This document shows, one piece after another, positions 9,233 through 22,180 of a DNA stretch of 64,000 nt; position 1 is the stretch's first letter; each line of letters opens with the position of its first letter. Origin of the DNA: Gibbula magus (lineage: Eukaryota; Mollusca; Gastropoda; Trochida; Trochidae); assembly GCA_936450465.1 (NCBI GenBank), contig OW388304.1, positions 12,122,708-12,186,707 of the forward strand. The letters run 5' to 3'. A program made the translations under genes and the position numbers. The notes below the pieces were generated by a model. It did no database searches and was not told where the DNA came from. It saw only the letters and a list, made by a program, of their open reading frames with translations.

Positions 9233-12200
9233 AATCCTGTAATTTATGGTTGAATTACAAGTGTTTGTAAATTTCTGATATTTGACTTATTCTGTTTTAA
9301 TTATTATTTTCATTATTCAGAAATCGATATTCAGAAGAAGGCTCGTCAAGACACAATCTATCACATTCAATATGTCATAGATTAACTGTGAGCATATTAA
9401 ACGAAAATCCAACATCAGTGTATTAATCAATAGAATGAGTTCATTCAAAATAAAAGCTAATTGTTCATTGTTAGTTAATTTGTATCCTCTGCGTTACATG
9501 TATATTCATGCTCGGAAAATATTATATTTGTCGAAAAGTTGCACCATTTCTATAGAGACGCTGTCGTCCAAAAATGGTTGTTTTTATTTGATCTTATTTG
9601 ATGCCACTCAAAGAAGAAGGTATCTGCAAGCATTTCGTTATAAGAAAATGACGACTTCGAGAAAAGTTCTCCTTTTGTAATATTAATTTAATATTGTTTA
9701 CTGTAATAAACAATGTTACAGTATTATTTATCTTTTTACTCGATTGATTCTATATCTTCTATCATTTTCGTTATAAAGTAATTTTGTTTTTTAGACATAT
9801 CTCTTGTGTATCGATATTAAATTGCGTCTTCAAAATGACAAACGATAAACGTGTCCTTATTATTAATTTGTGAGTAATGGTCACAAATGGTGCTGTAAAA
9901 TAAAAGAAAAAGATAGAAAGATTATTGATTTTTGTTGGTGAAATATATTTTCTGGTTTATATGTCAATTAAATCTGATGAAACAACTTCAACCATATCAA
10001 AGGCTATGTTTTTAGAAAGTGTGGAAATCGATTTCTTTTTCAAGTGCATTTGCTTTTTAAACATTCAGTTTTATGATGAGTTAGGGACATAAACATTATA
10101 GAGATACGTCTCCTATATAATCATTGCTCTTCTGACACCAAGCCTTTGAAGCGCATTTAGAAGCAGAAGGGATAGGAATAGCAAGGATTTCTGAAAATCA
10201 AATTCTTTATTTTGAACAAACAGGACTTCATACTTCATACGTTATCAGACATCATGACTCTTCGGGGACACTGAGTGACCAATAACCCTTATGTCATATG
10301 CAAATGGAATTGAAAATAACACCAAGAACCCACTGGGATCATTAAGTCCTACATATTTCTCATCCATTCACATTTCTAACACGTTTCATTGAGACATAAC
10401 ACACTCCCACACTACACATTTCCTCTAACGAAAATCGTCGATACAGTGTAAAACGTCATTGACATGCGAAACACCTCTAGTCAAGGAAACGACCAAAACA
10501 CATTAAGGAATTACATTTCAAAGCAAAGTATCTGGGGAGTTTACATGCAACGTGACGACCGAAGTGTTAGTGTAAAATTACTCTGTTCCAGAGCCACAAT
10601 TTCGGGGCTCTCTCAGTGCAAACATAGTTGAAAGTACCATTTGTTAACATTGGCTTACGACAATGAAGAGATAAAAGAGTTTTGAAAACCTCAGGCTACT
10701 AGCTAAGATTGGCCGCTCAAGAAGTACACCATTCCAGTAAGGTTTCTTCTTCAACTGTGATTATTGAGTCTAGAATGAACCACGTGTGCTGTTAGTTTGC
10801 CCTTGAAACGGGGACATCAGATCTACCCCTTGTATCAATTCTTTACACATTGATGAACATTTTACCAGTAAATCAATGGATGAGACATTTGACATAATAC
10901 TATGTAACCTTTTATGTTTACAATTCAAGTTATGTCGACACCAGAGGATGACAACTTTTTATACTTTTGATACTTTCAGTTAATTTATAAAGAAAAATGA
11001 AATGTGTATCGATTGTGTTAACACGTTATTTTATCATTATTGTACTATACATTATTCTATACATTATTGTGTATTGCTGTCATAGACCTCTTAGTGATTG
11101 GTCGCAACCATAGGTATATACTTTACTGTTTTAATTAATGAGTTGTTATATACGAGTGTAACAATAGCAAGACGACATAGTCATCGACACCCCCCGCCAG
11201 GCTAAAGAAATCGGAACAAGGGCAAGAATGCAAGAAGAGATAACTGTGCGCATGCCACACACCTTATTTGATTATCCTATCTTAAACAGTGTTCGGGCAA
11301 AGATGTCCTCTCTGGAGATACCATGAACAGAGTTCAAACATGCGATCAAGGACGATAACTCCGCAAAAAATAATTACACGCTTCTCATTTTCGAACTCAA
11401 GCCTTGTTCTAAATTAGGTTGTACTATCTTGAATAGTTTCTGGGAAAAGCTGTTCCCTTTATCACGAACAGACCGTCGGACCCTTCCACTTCATGGCGGG
11501 GTATAATAATATCTGTAATGCACTAATTAAACCAGTGTGAAATGCCCTCATCGGCATTACAAGCTAAGGTGTTCGTTCTGACAGTGCATTACTGTACCCC
11601 TCAGTATATGTATACGGACGTGATCACTATGATGACAATAATAGGAAAACACTTTAAGGTTAATTTACTTAGTGTGTTATTTTACCAAAAAGTATAAACA
11701 CTTTACCAAAATATATTCTCCCTCAAAGTACATGAAACCTTGGGTGACGTGACAACGCCTACACATCTAAATGTCCCTTATCCTCAAAAACATCAGACAT
11801 CTCCTTGCCCCGGAAATTTAAAACACATTAGTGACCATCATTACCTCTTGTTGTCAATTCGTCTGCTTCATTATAACGACTCACATCGGACGTGCTGTCG
11901 CCTCTTGCTGAACATCATAGAGGCTGATCGTTGTATTATCACACAGATAATCATCAGCTCAAAATAGCAGGCATCATTACTAACGCACCTTGTGTCTGAG
12001 TTGAATGAGCGAGACACTCCCTGTTTATGGAAACAATTTTTCATCCTCAAGAGTTGATAAAATTTCCAATCTTGAGAAGACATATCGATTGTTACAAACA
12101 TAAACATTAATGAAAATGTAAAACATCTTGAGCATGTCTTTACGTTCAATGATATCATTGTGCATAATAATTACATCAATCAATTATATGTATAAACAAA

Positions 12201-12464
12201 AAGGAAGTCAAAGGGAGTTAGATGATTAATACAATTATAAAACTAAATTTTGTTTTATACTTATACAGTTATACTTTCATAGTTACTCATCTCTTCCATC
12301 AATAGTAATTTCAATTGTTGAAGATTGATTTTACGCTTCAATTAGTAATTTCGACAAACAGAAAATTGTGAAAATATATCATGTTTTGCCCCACCGGTAG
12401 AACTGTACTTCTGAAATATGTTAAGTAACACAAATCGGTCAGTGAAACGGAATCATTGGTATAC

Positions 12465-12554
12465 ATAATTTTATTAATATTAAGCACAACCAGTCAGATG
12501 TTTTTCGGTATAATTTTATTAATATTAAGCACAACCAGTCAGATGTTTTTCGGT
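12465..12554. repeat. Perfect 45-bp tandem duplication
   Basis: Two adjacent identical 45-base units (12,465-12,509 and 12,510-12,554), each starting ATAATTTTATTAATATTAAG. Perfect identity points to a recent slip event. Confidence 0.95.
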
Positions 12555-12981
12555 TCAGACTTACATACAATGTAAATTATTCCCTTTTCTCCTCAAGACA
12601 CCTTATACTGGTCATTATGTTTTCACTTCCCTCAGCAATTCCGTCCCTCTGTAATAACGTCCTTCTGAAATTCTTTCGGTTCTGGGCCATCTAAAAAACG
12701 TCATTATAAATTCACATGCCTTTAGTATGGCGGCATTTAGTGTGAATGTTGTTGCAACTTTCTATAATGACGGTTCTTTATTATAATCATTGTCTGTTGA
12801 TATGTGTGGCTGATATGTCTGAAATAATAAACAACAGACATGAGCACATGACATGTTTTTATCGTTTGTTGATTGTTTACTTATGAATCATAGTCCAGGT
12901 GACTGGTGAAGTAAATGTCTGTGGTATATTTTGTGAAACCGTTGCATTCACTTCTTCAAAGGCTATCTCGTATAGAATTAT

Positions 12982-13111
12982 AGGATAATCTAACGAGCTT
13001 CCCCTTTCATACCAAGTTTATGTCCCGAGTGAAATAATTTTGCTTTGTCTCGAGCAAAATTATTGGACGAGGGACATAAACTTGATATGAAAAGGAAACG
13101 AGTTATGTATC
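12982..13111. repeat. Foldback (hairpin) element
   Basis: Two arms of about 60 bases (12,982-13,043 and 13,050-13,111) are near-perfect reverse complements around a short loop. The left arm includes TAACGAGCTTCC and TTTATGTCCCGAG. A decayed version sits at 27,105-27,200 in copy B, so it was present before the duplication. It is MITE-like; a CRE palindrome TGACGTCA lies further right at 13,397-13,404. Confidence 0.85.
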
Positions 13112-14450
13112 CTATTTATTACCAACTTGTATTTCATACGATTTATTGTGTTTTTAAATATATTTCTGTTGTCCCTATAAAGGAACGGAACAGCGGAGTA
13201 ATATCAACCCTGTCGCAGCATCTATAAGTTCATAATTTTGCGACGTTAAATATTCACGTTTTTAAAATCAAACCATTCTGGAATCCGTGATGTTCGGTAT
13301 GGCGAAACCAGTTGCACTACTCATGCTGAAGGAAGCTTACGTAGTATAATATCTCCCTGCTTGAGGACATGAGATGAGAGTTATCCGTCCTTTGAATGAC
13401 GTCATGTCATGGCGGCCGACATTCGCATGTTTCTTGTCGTCGGAATGTGTAAACAAGCTAAAACATCATCGTTAAATGTAAGTTTTAGATGAACATTGCC
13501 GTTGAAATTGCTTTCCTGTCGGTTATGTTTGCTTTATGGTTATAAATTCACTGTGCACCGTTACGAACACAGAATGTTTACCGAGATACTGAGCGTTTGG
13601 TGCAATGTCATATTCCCAACGGTAAGATTGAAAGCAAAACCTCTTGCTGCATTCTAAACTTCGTGCTTATTAGCTCTGCTCTAGTCATGGTGTATTTGTT
13701 AATTAATATTCATTAAAAATCAATCATTGCAGTGAGTACGAGTTCCTGAATTAACTGAACAATGAGATGGATATTAATTATAAGTGTTGTCGTAAAATAC
13801 TTGTAATTTCATGAATGAATTCACGTTCGTTTTATGAATGAATAAAGTAGTCCAGGCAGTGTCAATGTTCATCATTAGCCAAACAAGTGTCGTAACAGTT
13901 TGTTATGAAACCCCTTTGCGAAGTACCACGTGAGTAATAATAGTCATTATACTTTGAAGGATAATTTGTAAAAACACTGTACTAAGACGAACATCTTGGA
14001 TCTTCAGCAAGAGGTGACAGCACGTTTCAAATGTGTCTTTACAATGACGACAATTAAGCGCCAAAGCGCGACAATGTCAGTCACTAATGTAATGTAACGT
14101 GAGAACTTTCAGCGAAAAAATGTGTCAGATTATTCGGACAATAAATGGTTCAGTCAATGGGCTCCACATGTGTAGGTGGTATAACGTCATAAATATGTTC
14201 CGTGTGAGAGAAGGCAGCTTGTGGTCTGTGACTTTCCATCTGGCAGCGACACAACCTCCGATTTGTCTTTTTAAATGAGGGCAGATGGAATATCAAAGGG
14301 TGTCTATTGCCGTCCCTGACGTGCTTTGATGGGGAACACTTTTAGAAAAGATCAAATGTCTGAAATCTCCGATAATGGACAGTGACATGAATGACATGTA
14401 GACGTGTAGGTGATATAATGGCATCCATATTTGAATGCAATAGTTTTGCA

Positions 14451-16267
14451 TTTTCCTCTATGGTAGATTTGTGTAATACTTGTTGCTTTTGAGTATAAAT
14501 CATTGTGCTTACAACCTAGGAATGATATATTTATTCCACTCTAGTCTAAAAGGATTTGAATGGTCGATTCCCCTTCACTGCGTGTTTAGGCTTGTAATGT
14601 TTGAGTCAGATGTATACTTCATTACTGAAGGTAATATGGTTATAAGTTACATGTAAGCATCAAGCAGCATAGTTTGGACATGGTTTATTTTGTATCTCCA
14701 TTTCGATTTGACAATTATATGATAATTTGTATAAATTGTTATATATGTATAAATTGACAAATATTATTCAGCAGGGAAACATTACAAATTTCACATTTTA
14801 ACGTATTCTTATGTATAGGCGTATTTAAGCATTATTCCTATATATATTATAACAACTTTCAACATACAAAAGTAAAATAAAAGCTTCTGCGGGCATTCTT
14901 CCTTATTTCCCTTAGTTTTTTCATCCATTCATCCATGTACAATACTTGCAATTTATAGTACCCTTTCCACACGCAATTCGTTGTTCAACTACATATTGTA
15001 TTAGGTTGTGTTTGAACATGTCGTTTTAGACCTTTATGACACTTACACCTTCTCAAGAACCGCTACGTCCCAACAAAACTGACATTTTTGGGGAGGTATC
15101 AACATTTTTCTCTATATATTTGGTCTTTTATATCTGGATTTGCGTTTATATCTCGATTTTGGTCCCCCAAAAAAATGTCAGGCTGTGGAAAAGTATTATG
15201 TTTTTTCTGTTTCAAAAAAATAGAAGACCTGACATGTTTAATTCATAACACAACGTTTCACGATATGTTTTACAATTGCTTAGCATGCCCATTTCATCTT
15301 TTTATTCAAAGCTGACGTAAACGTATACTTTATGGAGATCTATCATAGCTACAAACCTTGCAATTCTGTCAGGATTAAAATGTTGATAATGTAGTGATAT
15401 AATTTATTATATAGATGGCATTTCTTTTATATTTTCACACGTGGTGAGATTTCAATGCATAGTTGCAGAGCAGATAAATAGTTAGGATATAGATATGCTA
15501 ATGGTCAAATAATATGAGTATTTAATTTATTGTTAACATGTGCATAAAGAGGTTTGCATTTGTCATATATGTTCTTCATAACTATGTACATATATATTTT
15601 GAATTGTGTGCCATTCATGCTTCGAATGCATCTGTAATATACCGGCAATTACTCTATATGTATGGTTACGAAAATGATATAAAGATTACATATATTGACG
15701 TGAAAACCAGACGGAAACACTATATTTAAATAATAATGACATGTGAAATAGATATAATGATTTTTATGTTTCTTACTTTTATGATAAAGCTTTTAAGTTT
15801 AGTTATGGATAAAATTGCGATGATGATCAATGACTGCAAATGCTATTTATTGGTCTTCTGGGTCGTCTGAACCATATTCCTTCATGCACATTAGTTCCTT
15901 TTAACATTGTTAATTTTTACATATTTTACTGAAATTACTGACACCCTAATTATATCTTGTTTTACTTTTAATACTTGTTATCTTCATCTAACCTGAACTC
16001 CTTTTGATGTGTGGGGCCTTTGTTACCTATGTCTATTATATTTGTATGTGTGTTTCCCTAATAATGTACTTTCTCAAACCCTTTGAGAGTATTCTACTTT
16101 CGGGCTGAGAATAAAGACGCCGCCAATCCTATATTCCAAAATAGATAATTGTTTTTGAGGGACGTTACTGAACAGTTGTCATTGACCTCGAAGATAATAA
16201 AAGTAACATATTTGACGTGCTATCTCCCACCCACGCCTTCTCAATCACAGTAAAAATGCTTCAAACG
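14451..16267. other. Intergenic stretch of copy A without recognised features
   Basis: AT-rich sequence with little clear match in copy B. Open frames such as 15,036-15,315 are short and low in complexity, with no domain that I recognise. Confidence 0.55.
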
Positions 16268-16387
16268 ATGACATTTATTTTGTAATATCATTTTCTATGA
16301 AATTAGGCTTACATAAATAAAAGAACAGATGACATTTATTTTGTATTATCATTTTCTATGAACTTAGGCTTACATGAATAGCAGAAC
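16268..16387. repeat. 60-bp tandem duplication
   Basis: Two adjacent units start GATGACATTTATTTTGTA at 16,268 and 16,328 and differ at a few positions. Confidence 0.92.
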
Positions 16388-16633
16388 AGTGTGGTATTTG
16401 ACCACCTTAAGGCGAGAACTGTTAAAACGGTTTTCTCTTGAGAAATATTGTAATCACAATTTTAATCATCAGATTTGATATCTTAGTATTAAGATGGGTT
16501 AAAGTTTGAAAGAAACAGTAATCAAATCATGAGGTATATCTTATGTGTGAAGGGAATAGAGACTCACACGTCTCAAGTCGTTTAGGTTAGGGATAAACCT
16601 AATAAAGGTAATCATCTCAAAACATATAACATA

Positions 16634-17622
16634 CACTCTTTCAAAAAGAAACGCAACCTGAATGTAGAGAGTGTTTATATCAATTTTTAACTTATTACAC
16701 ATGTATTATTAGTGATAACACGATAATATTTGACATGAAGAAACCTATGTCTCTGTGGGATAAGGTCACAATCTAATAGGTCTCTAGAAAACATTCGATT
16801 CAAAGTAGGGGGCGTTTACTTCCGTATCTCGTATGAGCCCAAGGAGTTGTAATCACAGCACTGCATCTCCTCGGAATAGCACGGATAAGACGGCGAATTC
16901 GTTTCTGGGGTATTGCTCTCCACTCCTCCTGTAGTGATGTGGCTAGTCCATCCAACGTCTGCACTGGATGTGTAGTGCACCAATACGACGATCATGATGG
17001 TCCCACAGATGTTCGATAGGGTTTATGTTGGGAGATCTGGAGGGCCATGGCAAGATGTTGACATTGGAATTCCGTAGATGATTCACTGTTGCATGAGTTG
17101 TGTGAGGGCGGGCATTGTCCTGTTGAAACAGTTCATTTCAATTTCTATAGTAGGAAATGAGATTCGTCGTTGAACCAGACTCGTCTCCCCATACCATGAT
17201 GCATCCTCCTCCAAATCTGTCGACCTGTTGAACGCAGTTCGGAGCAAAATGTTCATTTCATCGTTTAAAGCCTCGTTGCCTCCCGTCACACCTGTGAAGT
17301 AGGAAACGGGACTCGTTGCTCAACCAGATTCGTCTTCAGTTTCTTAGGGTCCATATCCTCATGTAAGTGCACCACCTGAAATGTTGGCGTCGATGTTGGC
17401 GTCCCAGGACGGGTCCGACAAATGGTCTTCGTGCATTAGATCTGCCTCAAGTAAACGGTTCTGGATGGTTTTGGCCAACACTCTCCTCAAACTAATCATA
17501 ACAGAACATATTAAGAGCACATGACAAAACATTCTTATTTACGCTCAATATGTTTGTTCAGAGGATGTTGTCAGATATTGAGATGGCCTCGGGGTTGCGT
17601 TTCTTTTTTGAGAACTAGTGTG
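16634..17622 (-). mobile_element. Tc1-like DNA transposon relic
   Basis: The termini are imperfect inverted repeats: AAAAGAAACGCAACC near 16,644-16,658 and its reverse complement near 17,593-17,607, each followed outward by a related tail ending in CACT or CACA. TA dinucleotides flank at 16,632-16,633 and 17,623-17,624, the Tc1/mariner target duplication. The length of about 1 kb fits a degraded full element. It is absent from the matching part of copy B, so it inserted after the duplication or was lost from B. Confidence 0.85.
16850..17460 (-). pseudogene. Degenerate Tc1-family transposase (DD34E)
   Basis: The minus strand encodes QQDNARPH (catalytic Asp codon at 17,117-17,119) and SRSPNINPIEHLWD (catalytic Glu codon at 17,012-17,014). 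Exactly 34 residues separate the two acidic residues, the Tc1 signature. Upstream, an F-x-DESRF-type motif occurs twice: once with the Asp intact (near 17,165-17,190) and once with Asn in its place (near 17,300-17,320), so part of the gene has been duplicated. Stops and frame changes interrupt it, and it is surely inactive. The enzyme would have cut and joined the element ends at TA sites. Confidence 0.85.
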
Positions 17623-18524
17623 TAATTTATAAAAGTAAATACATTAGACTATTCTAAAAGTCTTCATCGCCATTGTCACATTGGATATGCATTAGGATAT
17701 GCCTTGGAAATAGAATGCAACAATGAAGAAATAAACAAAAACAACCTTTAATGCTTGCGAGAAAAAGTGACACGAAATTTACTTTGGAAAAACATATGTT
17801 GATGATGATTCAATTAAGTGAAACAATCAGTCAGTTGTTGACAACAGAAGCAAAACAACAATAGGAGTATCAAAATGAACAAATCAGCAGCCTTTCATTC
17901 TGTAAATTGACCATCAGGATCATCGACGTACGTGAATCACTGAACAAAGCACCACGTTACATTTGTTTTAATTCCTCATAGTATCCTTTCTATCGATTTT
18001 TATTTTTTTTTAAATTGTTAACTACCTTATTCGATCTAATGGTCGATTATCTATTTCATATCTACAGATAATTGCCTTTTATAATGGATCGAATATGATA
18101 TTATTGATGAAATGATCACCTTCAAGTTTGAATTTTTATCGTCAAATTTATATGAGCTATTTAAAAAATAGAAACAAGTCAATATAGTTGAGGAATTCAT
18201 AAGCATCTGAGATTATCTGCTAAGTGGCCCTAGTAGCGCTGAGTCCACTCCTCTAAAAACTGTGTCTGGGATTATTATATGGTGTTCTGAGGACATGATG
18301 ATGGTATAGATTATGGAGACCGGAATTTACAAATTGCATACTTAAAAAAAGCCGAACGAAATTTCAAGACCATCTTATTAGCAAATTAAGTACATATCTT
18401 CTGCCGAGAATATGTAGACGTATCGAATTTGATAGTGAGTGGACAACTTAAAGTGTGATGTACATACTAGTTTTAACGAAATTGTTTTGACATATGCTAT
18501 CGCTTGATGTCACTAGTTTATGAG

Positions 18525-18665
18525 TTGTAGTGAGTAATGGTGTATGTGTATGTTAATGCCAGTGTGTGTGTGTGTGTTTTCTTGCATAGCTTTAACTGAT
18601 AATGATAACTGATAACTGAGTAATGGTGTACATGTATGTTAAAGTCGGTGTGTGTGTATGTGTTC
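18525..18665. repeat. GT-rich dinucleotide tracts in an 86-bp duplicated unit
   Basis: GAGTAATGGTGTA begins both units, near 18,532 and 18,618, and each ends in a short (GT)n run. The GT runs produce the Thr/His/Tyr-rich open frames seen here, which I do not consider coding. Confidence 0.85.
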
Positions 18666-21600
18666 GTGTTGTGTCTCTTTGTTTGTGTTTCTGTGTTTTT
18701 TCTTCCATTGCGAGGACCAACTATTGTAAGCAGATCAACTATCCGAGGACAGAATGCGAGAACGTGCACACTGGTCTTTATAATGAAAAATGCGGGAGGT
18801 ACCATGGCTTGACAGCCACAATAGAGTAATCGTCATGTTGGTGGTAACCTAAAGAAAAAAAATAAACACTTACGTATGCTTTACACATTTCACTCCCAAT
18901 GTTAAGCATGACTGCAAATGTGCTTAGCTCCATTAGTCCTCACTAACCTACAAAAAATTACACAACAAACGTTGCACAACACTCATGTTATTACCAATTT
19001 TAGCGTTTTTTGGGATATGTCATTTCAGTTACCCACATGACATGTAGATGTAATAAGTTACATAACATAAACACACTCAACTCAAATATTTAATAATAAG
19101 GTTTTGAATAAAGTGCCAATAAGAGGACCCATAGGAGTTTACTTAGTCGCATGAAGTAAACTACATCTTACTGTTTTGCAATTGTGAAAATTTGCCCTTG
19201 AATGCGTGAACTTATATAATTTCCCCCAAGCTCTGGATGCTGTGTAAGGCCTTTTTCAAAGAATCCTGTTTTCCTGCTCAAATGTAACACGCACTTTGAA
19301 TAAATAAACTAAGAATCCTTTCAAATACATTTTATCGCATATTGTGTTGAAATTTATTACGATTCTATATTTTAAGAATTAATGTGACTGTTACAAGAAA
19401 CAAATTAAAATAGAATGCAAGCACGTTTTGAAGAAAACACATATTTTAGATGTTGCTATAAAAAATAATATGATGTACAGCGTTGAATGAACACTCATAA
19501 AAACGATATGCATTTATTTCAGACTTATTCACAATAATAGGTTGTCACAAATTATTGAAGTATAAATATGTAAATGAGATTGATTTCTGGTTACCATCTC
19601 CTTTAATAATTCTCCTTCCATCGCTGAAATCCAAAAGCATTGCCTAAAGTATTCATAGACATTGATACATATATGATTGCTTACCTCACAATTCCCCAAT
19701 GCATGAGAAAACTCCAATCGCCTACAGCTGGAAAAACAATCCATTTATCTGTTGAAGAGGAGCAAACAGCTCTATCCTGGAGGCTAATGAGGTCTTGACA
19801 GGTGAACAAACTTGATGTCTTGCAACAAACAGAATCCGATTACCTCCACGTGTAGTTGATGTGGTTATTGGTTTCATTCTATTTTCAAACTAGTTCACTT
19901 GTTGCGAGTCTAGAACCTGTCTGAAACATGTAGGTTTCAATGTTAAGCTATTGCTAACTTCAATGTTCAAAATCTGTGTATATACTTCTCTAGTTTCGTT
20001 CATGAGTGGTACCTGAACATATGCACCTGTTTATGAAAGGCAATGTTTGCTTATGTTAAACCCTCAGAAGATGTTGCGGGACCTCTAAGGATACATACAA
20101 TTTGATGTCAATGATTAAACCTTTCTGTTCTCAGTCAGCAAGTTTATTTCATCTTTCAGCAGAAGTGACATGATTGGTATGTCCTGAATGGATGGAAGAG
20201 TGTATACTTAGTATTGATTGTGAACGGAATAAGGACACAGTTTATTTCACAGAGGAATTTGTGTGAATTGGTACACTTTCTTCAGCTTTAGAATAAGAAT
20301 ATAAACCAACCTCAGCAAAGACACTTATATGACTGCTACAACTTAGTACGATCAGTGCACATGAATAGAATACATGATTCAACATGCAAGTTCATCCCTC
20401 AGATCATTCAAGTAATTTTAGAACATGTTGACAGTCGATGACCTGCAGAACTGTAATACTTGACAAGAGAGTTCTGTCTGAGATGTTTTCAGGCACATAT
20501 ATAGTCCCCGAAACAGTGTCTACTTTCATATTCCTTAGGTTGCCAAGTATTTCTGAGGAAAAAGTGGTACCAATTTGATTTAACAAAATCCGATAATAGT
20601 TTAAATACACACTATTGGTTCTGGCGTATTCCATTTCTGCATGTCAGCCCCGGGCTTTAAAACGGAAAATCACTGTTCCACTGATGAAATATTTGGACCA
20701 AACTTGACCACACCAATCCAAACAAAATTCGAAAAATTGCAAAAGCAACCCCGTGTTTTAACTAAAACAATTCGTTTTTTTATTGACAACCTTTAGGTTT
20801 TAAAAGTCAGAATTAAACATATATATGCATTTGAATATGATTTGAATATATATTGACTTACTTATAACCTAATCACAATCACGCCTTTCAAACTAAAACA
20901 GTGCAGTGCACTTGTTTTCAAATAACAATAACCTTTTCAAAATTTCACAAGCCCTCTAATGTGTAGATTAGACATCATCCAAGATTAGGATAAATCCTTA
21001 ACAGGCACAGTGAGGATTGCAAGACGGTAAGATATGTTCATTGTGATTACTGACAATAATAAATTCTGCATTTAATCATACACGCCTCGAAAGCTATTCT
21101 ATGAAATTGTGACAATAAACAACGTTTTAAATTTTGCTGTTTAAAATATTCAAAATACTAATCTCATAACAATAACTAAATCCTTTTGGGTAATGTTGCT
21201 AATGTTCAGAAATACCATTTGATTTTCACCATGATTAAATGAATACCAAGCAAAAGGAGCATAGTTTCATACCTATTGCGGTGGTGTACAGGAAGCCAAT
21301 GAGGAAAATCAAGAAAGTTAATCTTAGTCTTAACATTGGCCATTTGTTGATTTCTAATATGTTGAGAGAAACAATAGTAAACAATCAAACAAACAATATA
21401 ATATACATGAATAAATACCACACTTAAGGTTATTGACAAAACAGAAAATCGCTATTCTTCACAGGTGTCAAACATGGTTTATTAAAGTGTAAACTTTGCA
21501 CAGCTTTAGTTAAAAATGCATTCGTTAACCATGCGATTGGAAAAGGACCTGACACATAATTATATCCAACAATTGACCATAATTTCGTTTTTAAGCCTAA

Positions 21601-22180
21601 GATTAAGACTAAGTTTCTCGTGGGTCTAACAGGGGAATTCCTGGTAAAAGGATGATCTTGTAAGCGTTTTATGATTAATCGAATTTATTACATGAAAAAC
21701 TAAATTATCATATCATCAAAAAGTACAGACTCCTAGGGGTATGAAACTCGAACAAATTTTTTGAAAATAACTGTCAATCACAACTAACGCAAGGTGTGTA
21801 CAGACACTTTGTTTCATTTAGTATATGGAGGTTCCGTAAATAAGTGTTTATCTTCAACATGTAAGAAGTTTGACGAAAATCATTATAATAAAGTTGCAGA
21901 AGACTTGTGAGAAACTCCAACCTATTAAAATATGTTATATTTTTTTAACAGCATATCTCATGATAAGTATTAACGAAATGTGTTTGTCAGCAGCAGGATG
22001 CCCTTGACAGGTGGTCGAATTACTATCATACCTGGTATGCTGACATATGCCAGAACAACTTGGTCTGATGATGAATTAACTGAATTCTGTATTGGTTTAA
22101 CAGTAATAGGTTTGTTTATCTACTGGTCACCGTTGGGAGATACTGAAGTGTAATATTTATACAACATCTTTAAAATAGTG

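Larger units (their letters stand above)
11745..14200. repeat. Inverted pair of about 200-bp arms in copy A
   Basis: The sequence at about 11,745-11,950 and the reverse complement of about 13,990-14,200 are related. Both contain CAGCAAGAGG and GACAGCACGT, then GTCACTAATGT, and both end near ATGTGTAGG followed by a GTCA-type motif. The arms are about 2 kb apart and clearly diverged. The same pair exists in copy B, so the arrangement predates the large duplication. Its nature is unknown: old element ends or a structured transcript are both possible. Confidence 0.65.
8865..22180. repeat. Segmental tandem duplication, copy A
   Basis: Long collinear stretches match copy B (24,510-36,970) with scattered substitutions and indels. 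Matching blocks, A then B: 8,865-10,260 / 24,510-25,830; 11,640-12,330 / 26,130-26,920; 12,970-13,930 / 27,085-28,045; 12,540-12,960 / 28,120-28,860; 13,980-14,450 / 28,915-29,380; 17,690-18,470 / 30,125-30,700; 19,440-20,110 / 31,390-32,340; 20,110-20,640 / 33,700-34,330; 21,880-22,180 / 36,700-36,970. Blocks three and four are in opposite order in the two copies. I recognise no gene in either copy. Copy A alone contains a Tc1-like relic. The stretches 18,670-19,440 and 20,641-21,879 show nothing further. Confidence 0.85.

Noticed and set aside
19690..19830. Cysteine-containing minus-strand open stretch conserved in 31,950-32,090
   Set aside because: Flanking sequence is equally conserved between the duplication copies, a 7-base indel shifts the frame, and stops lie just upstream.
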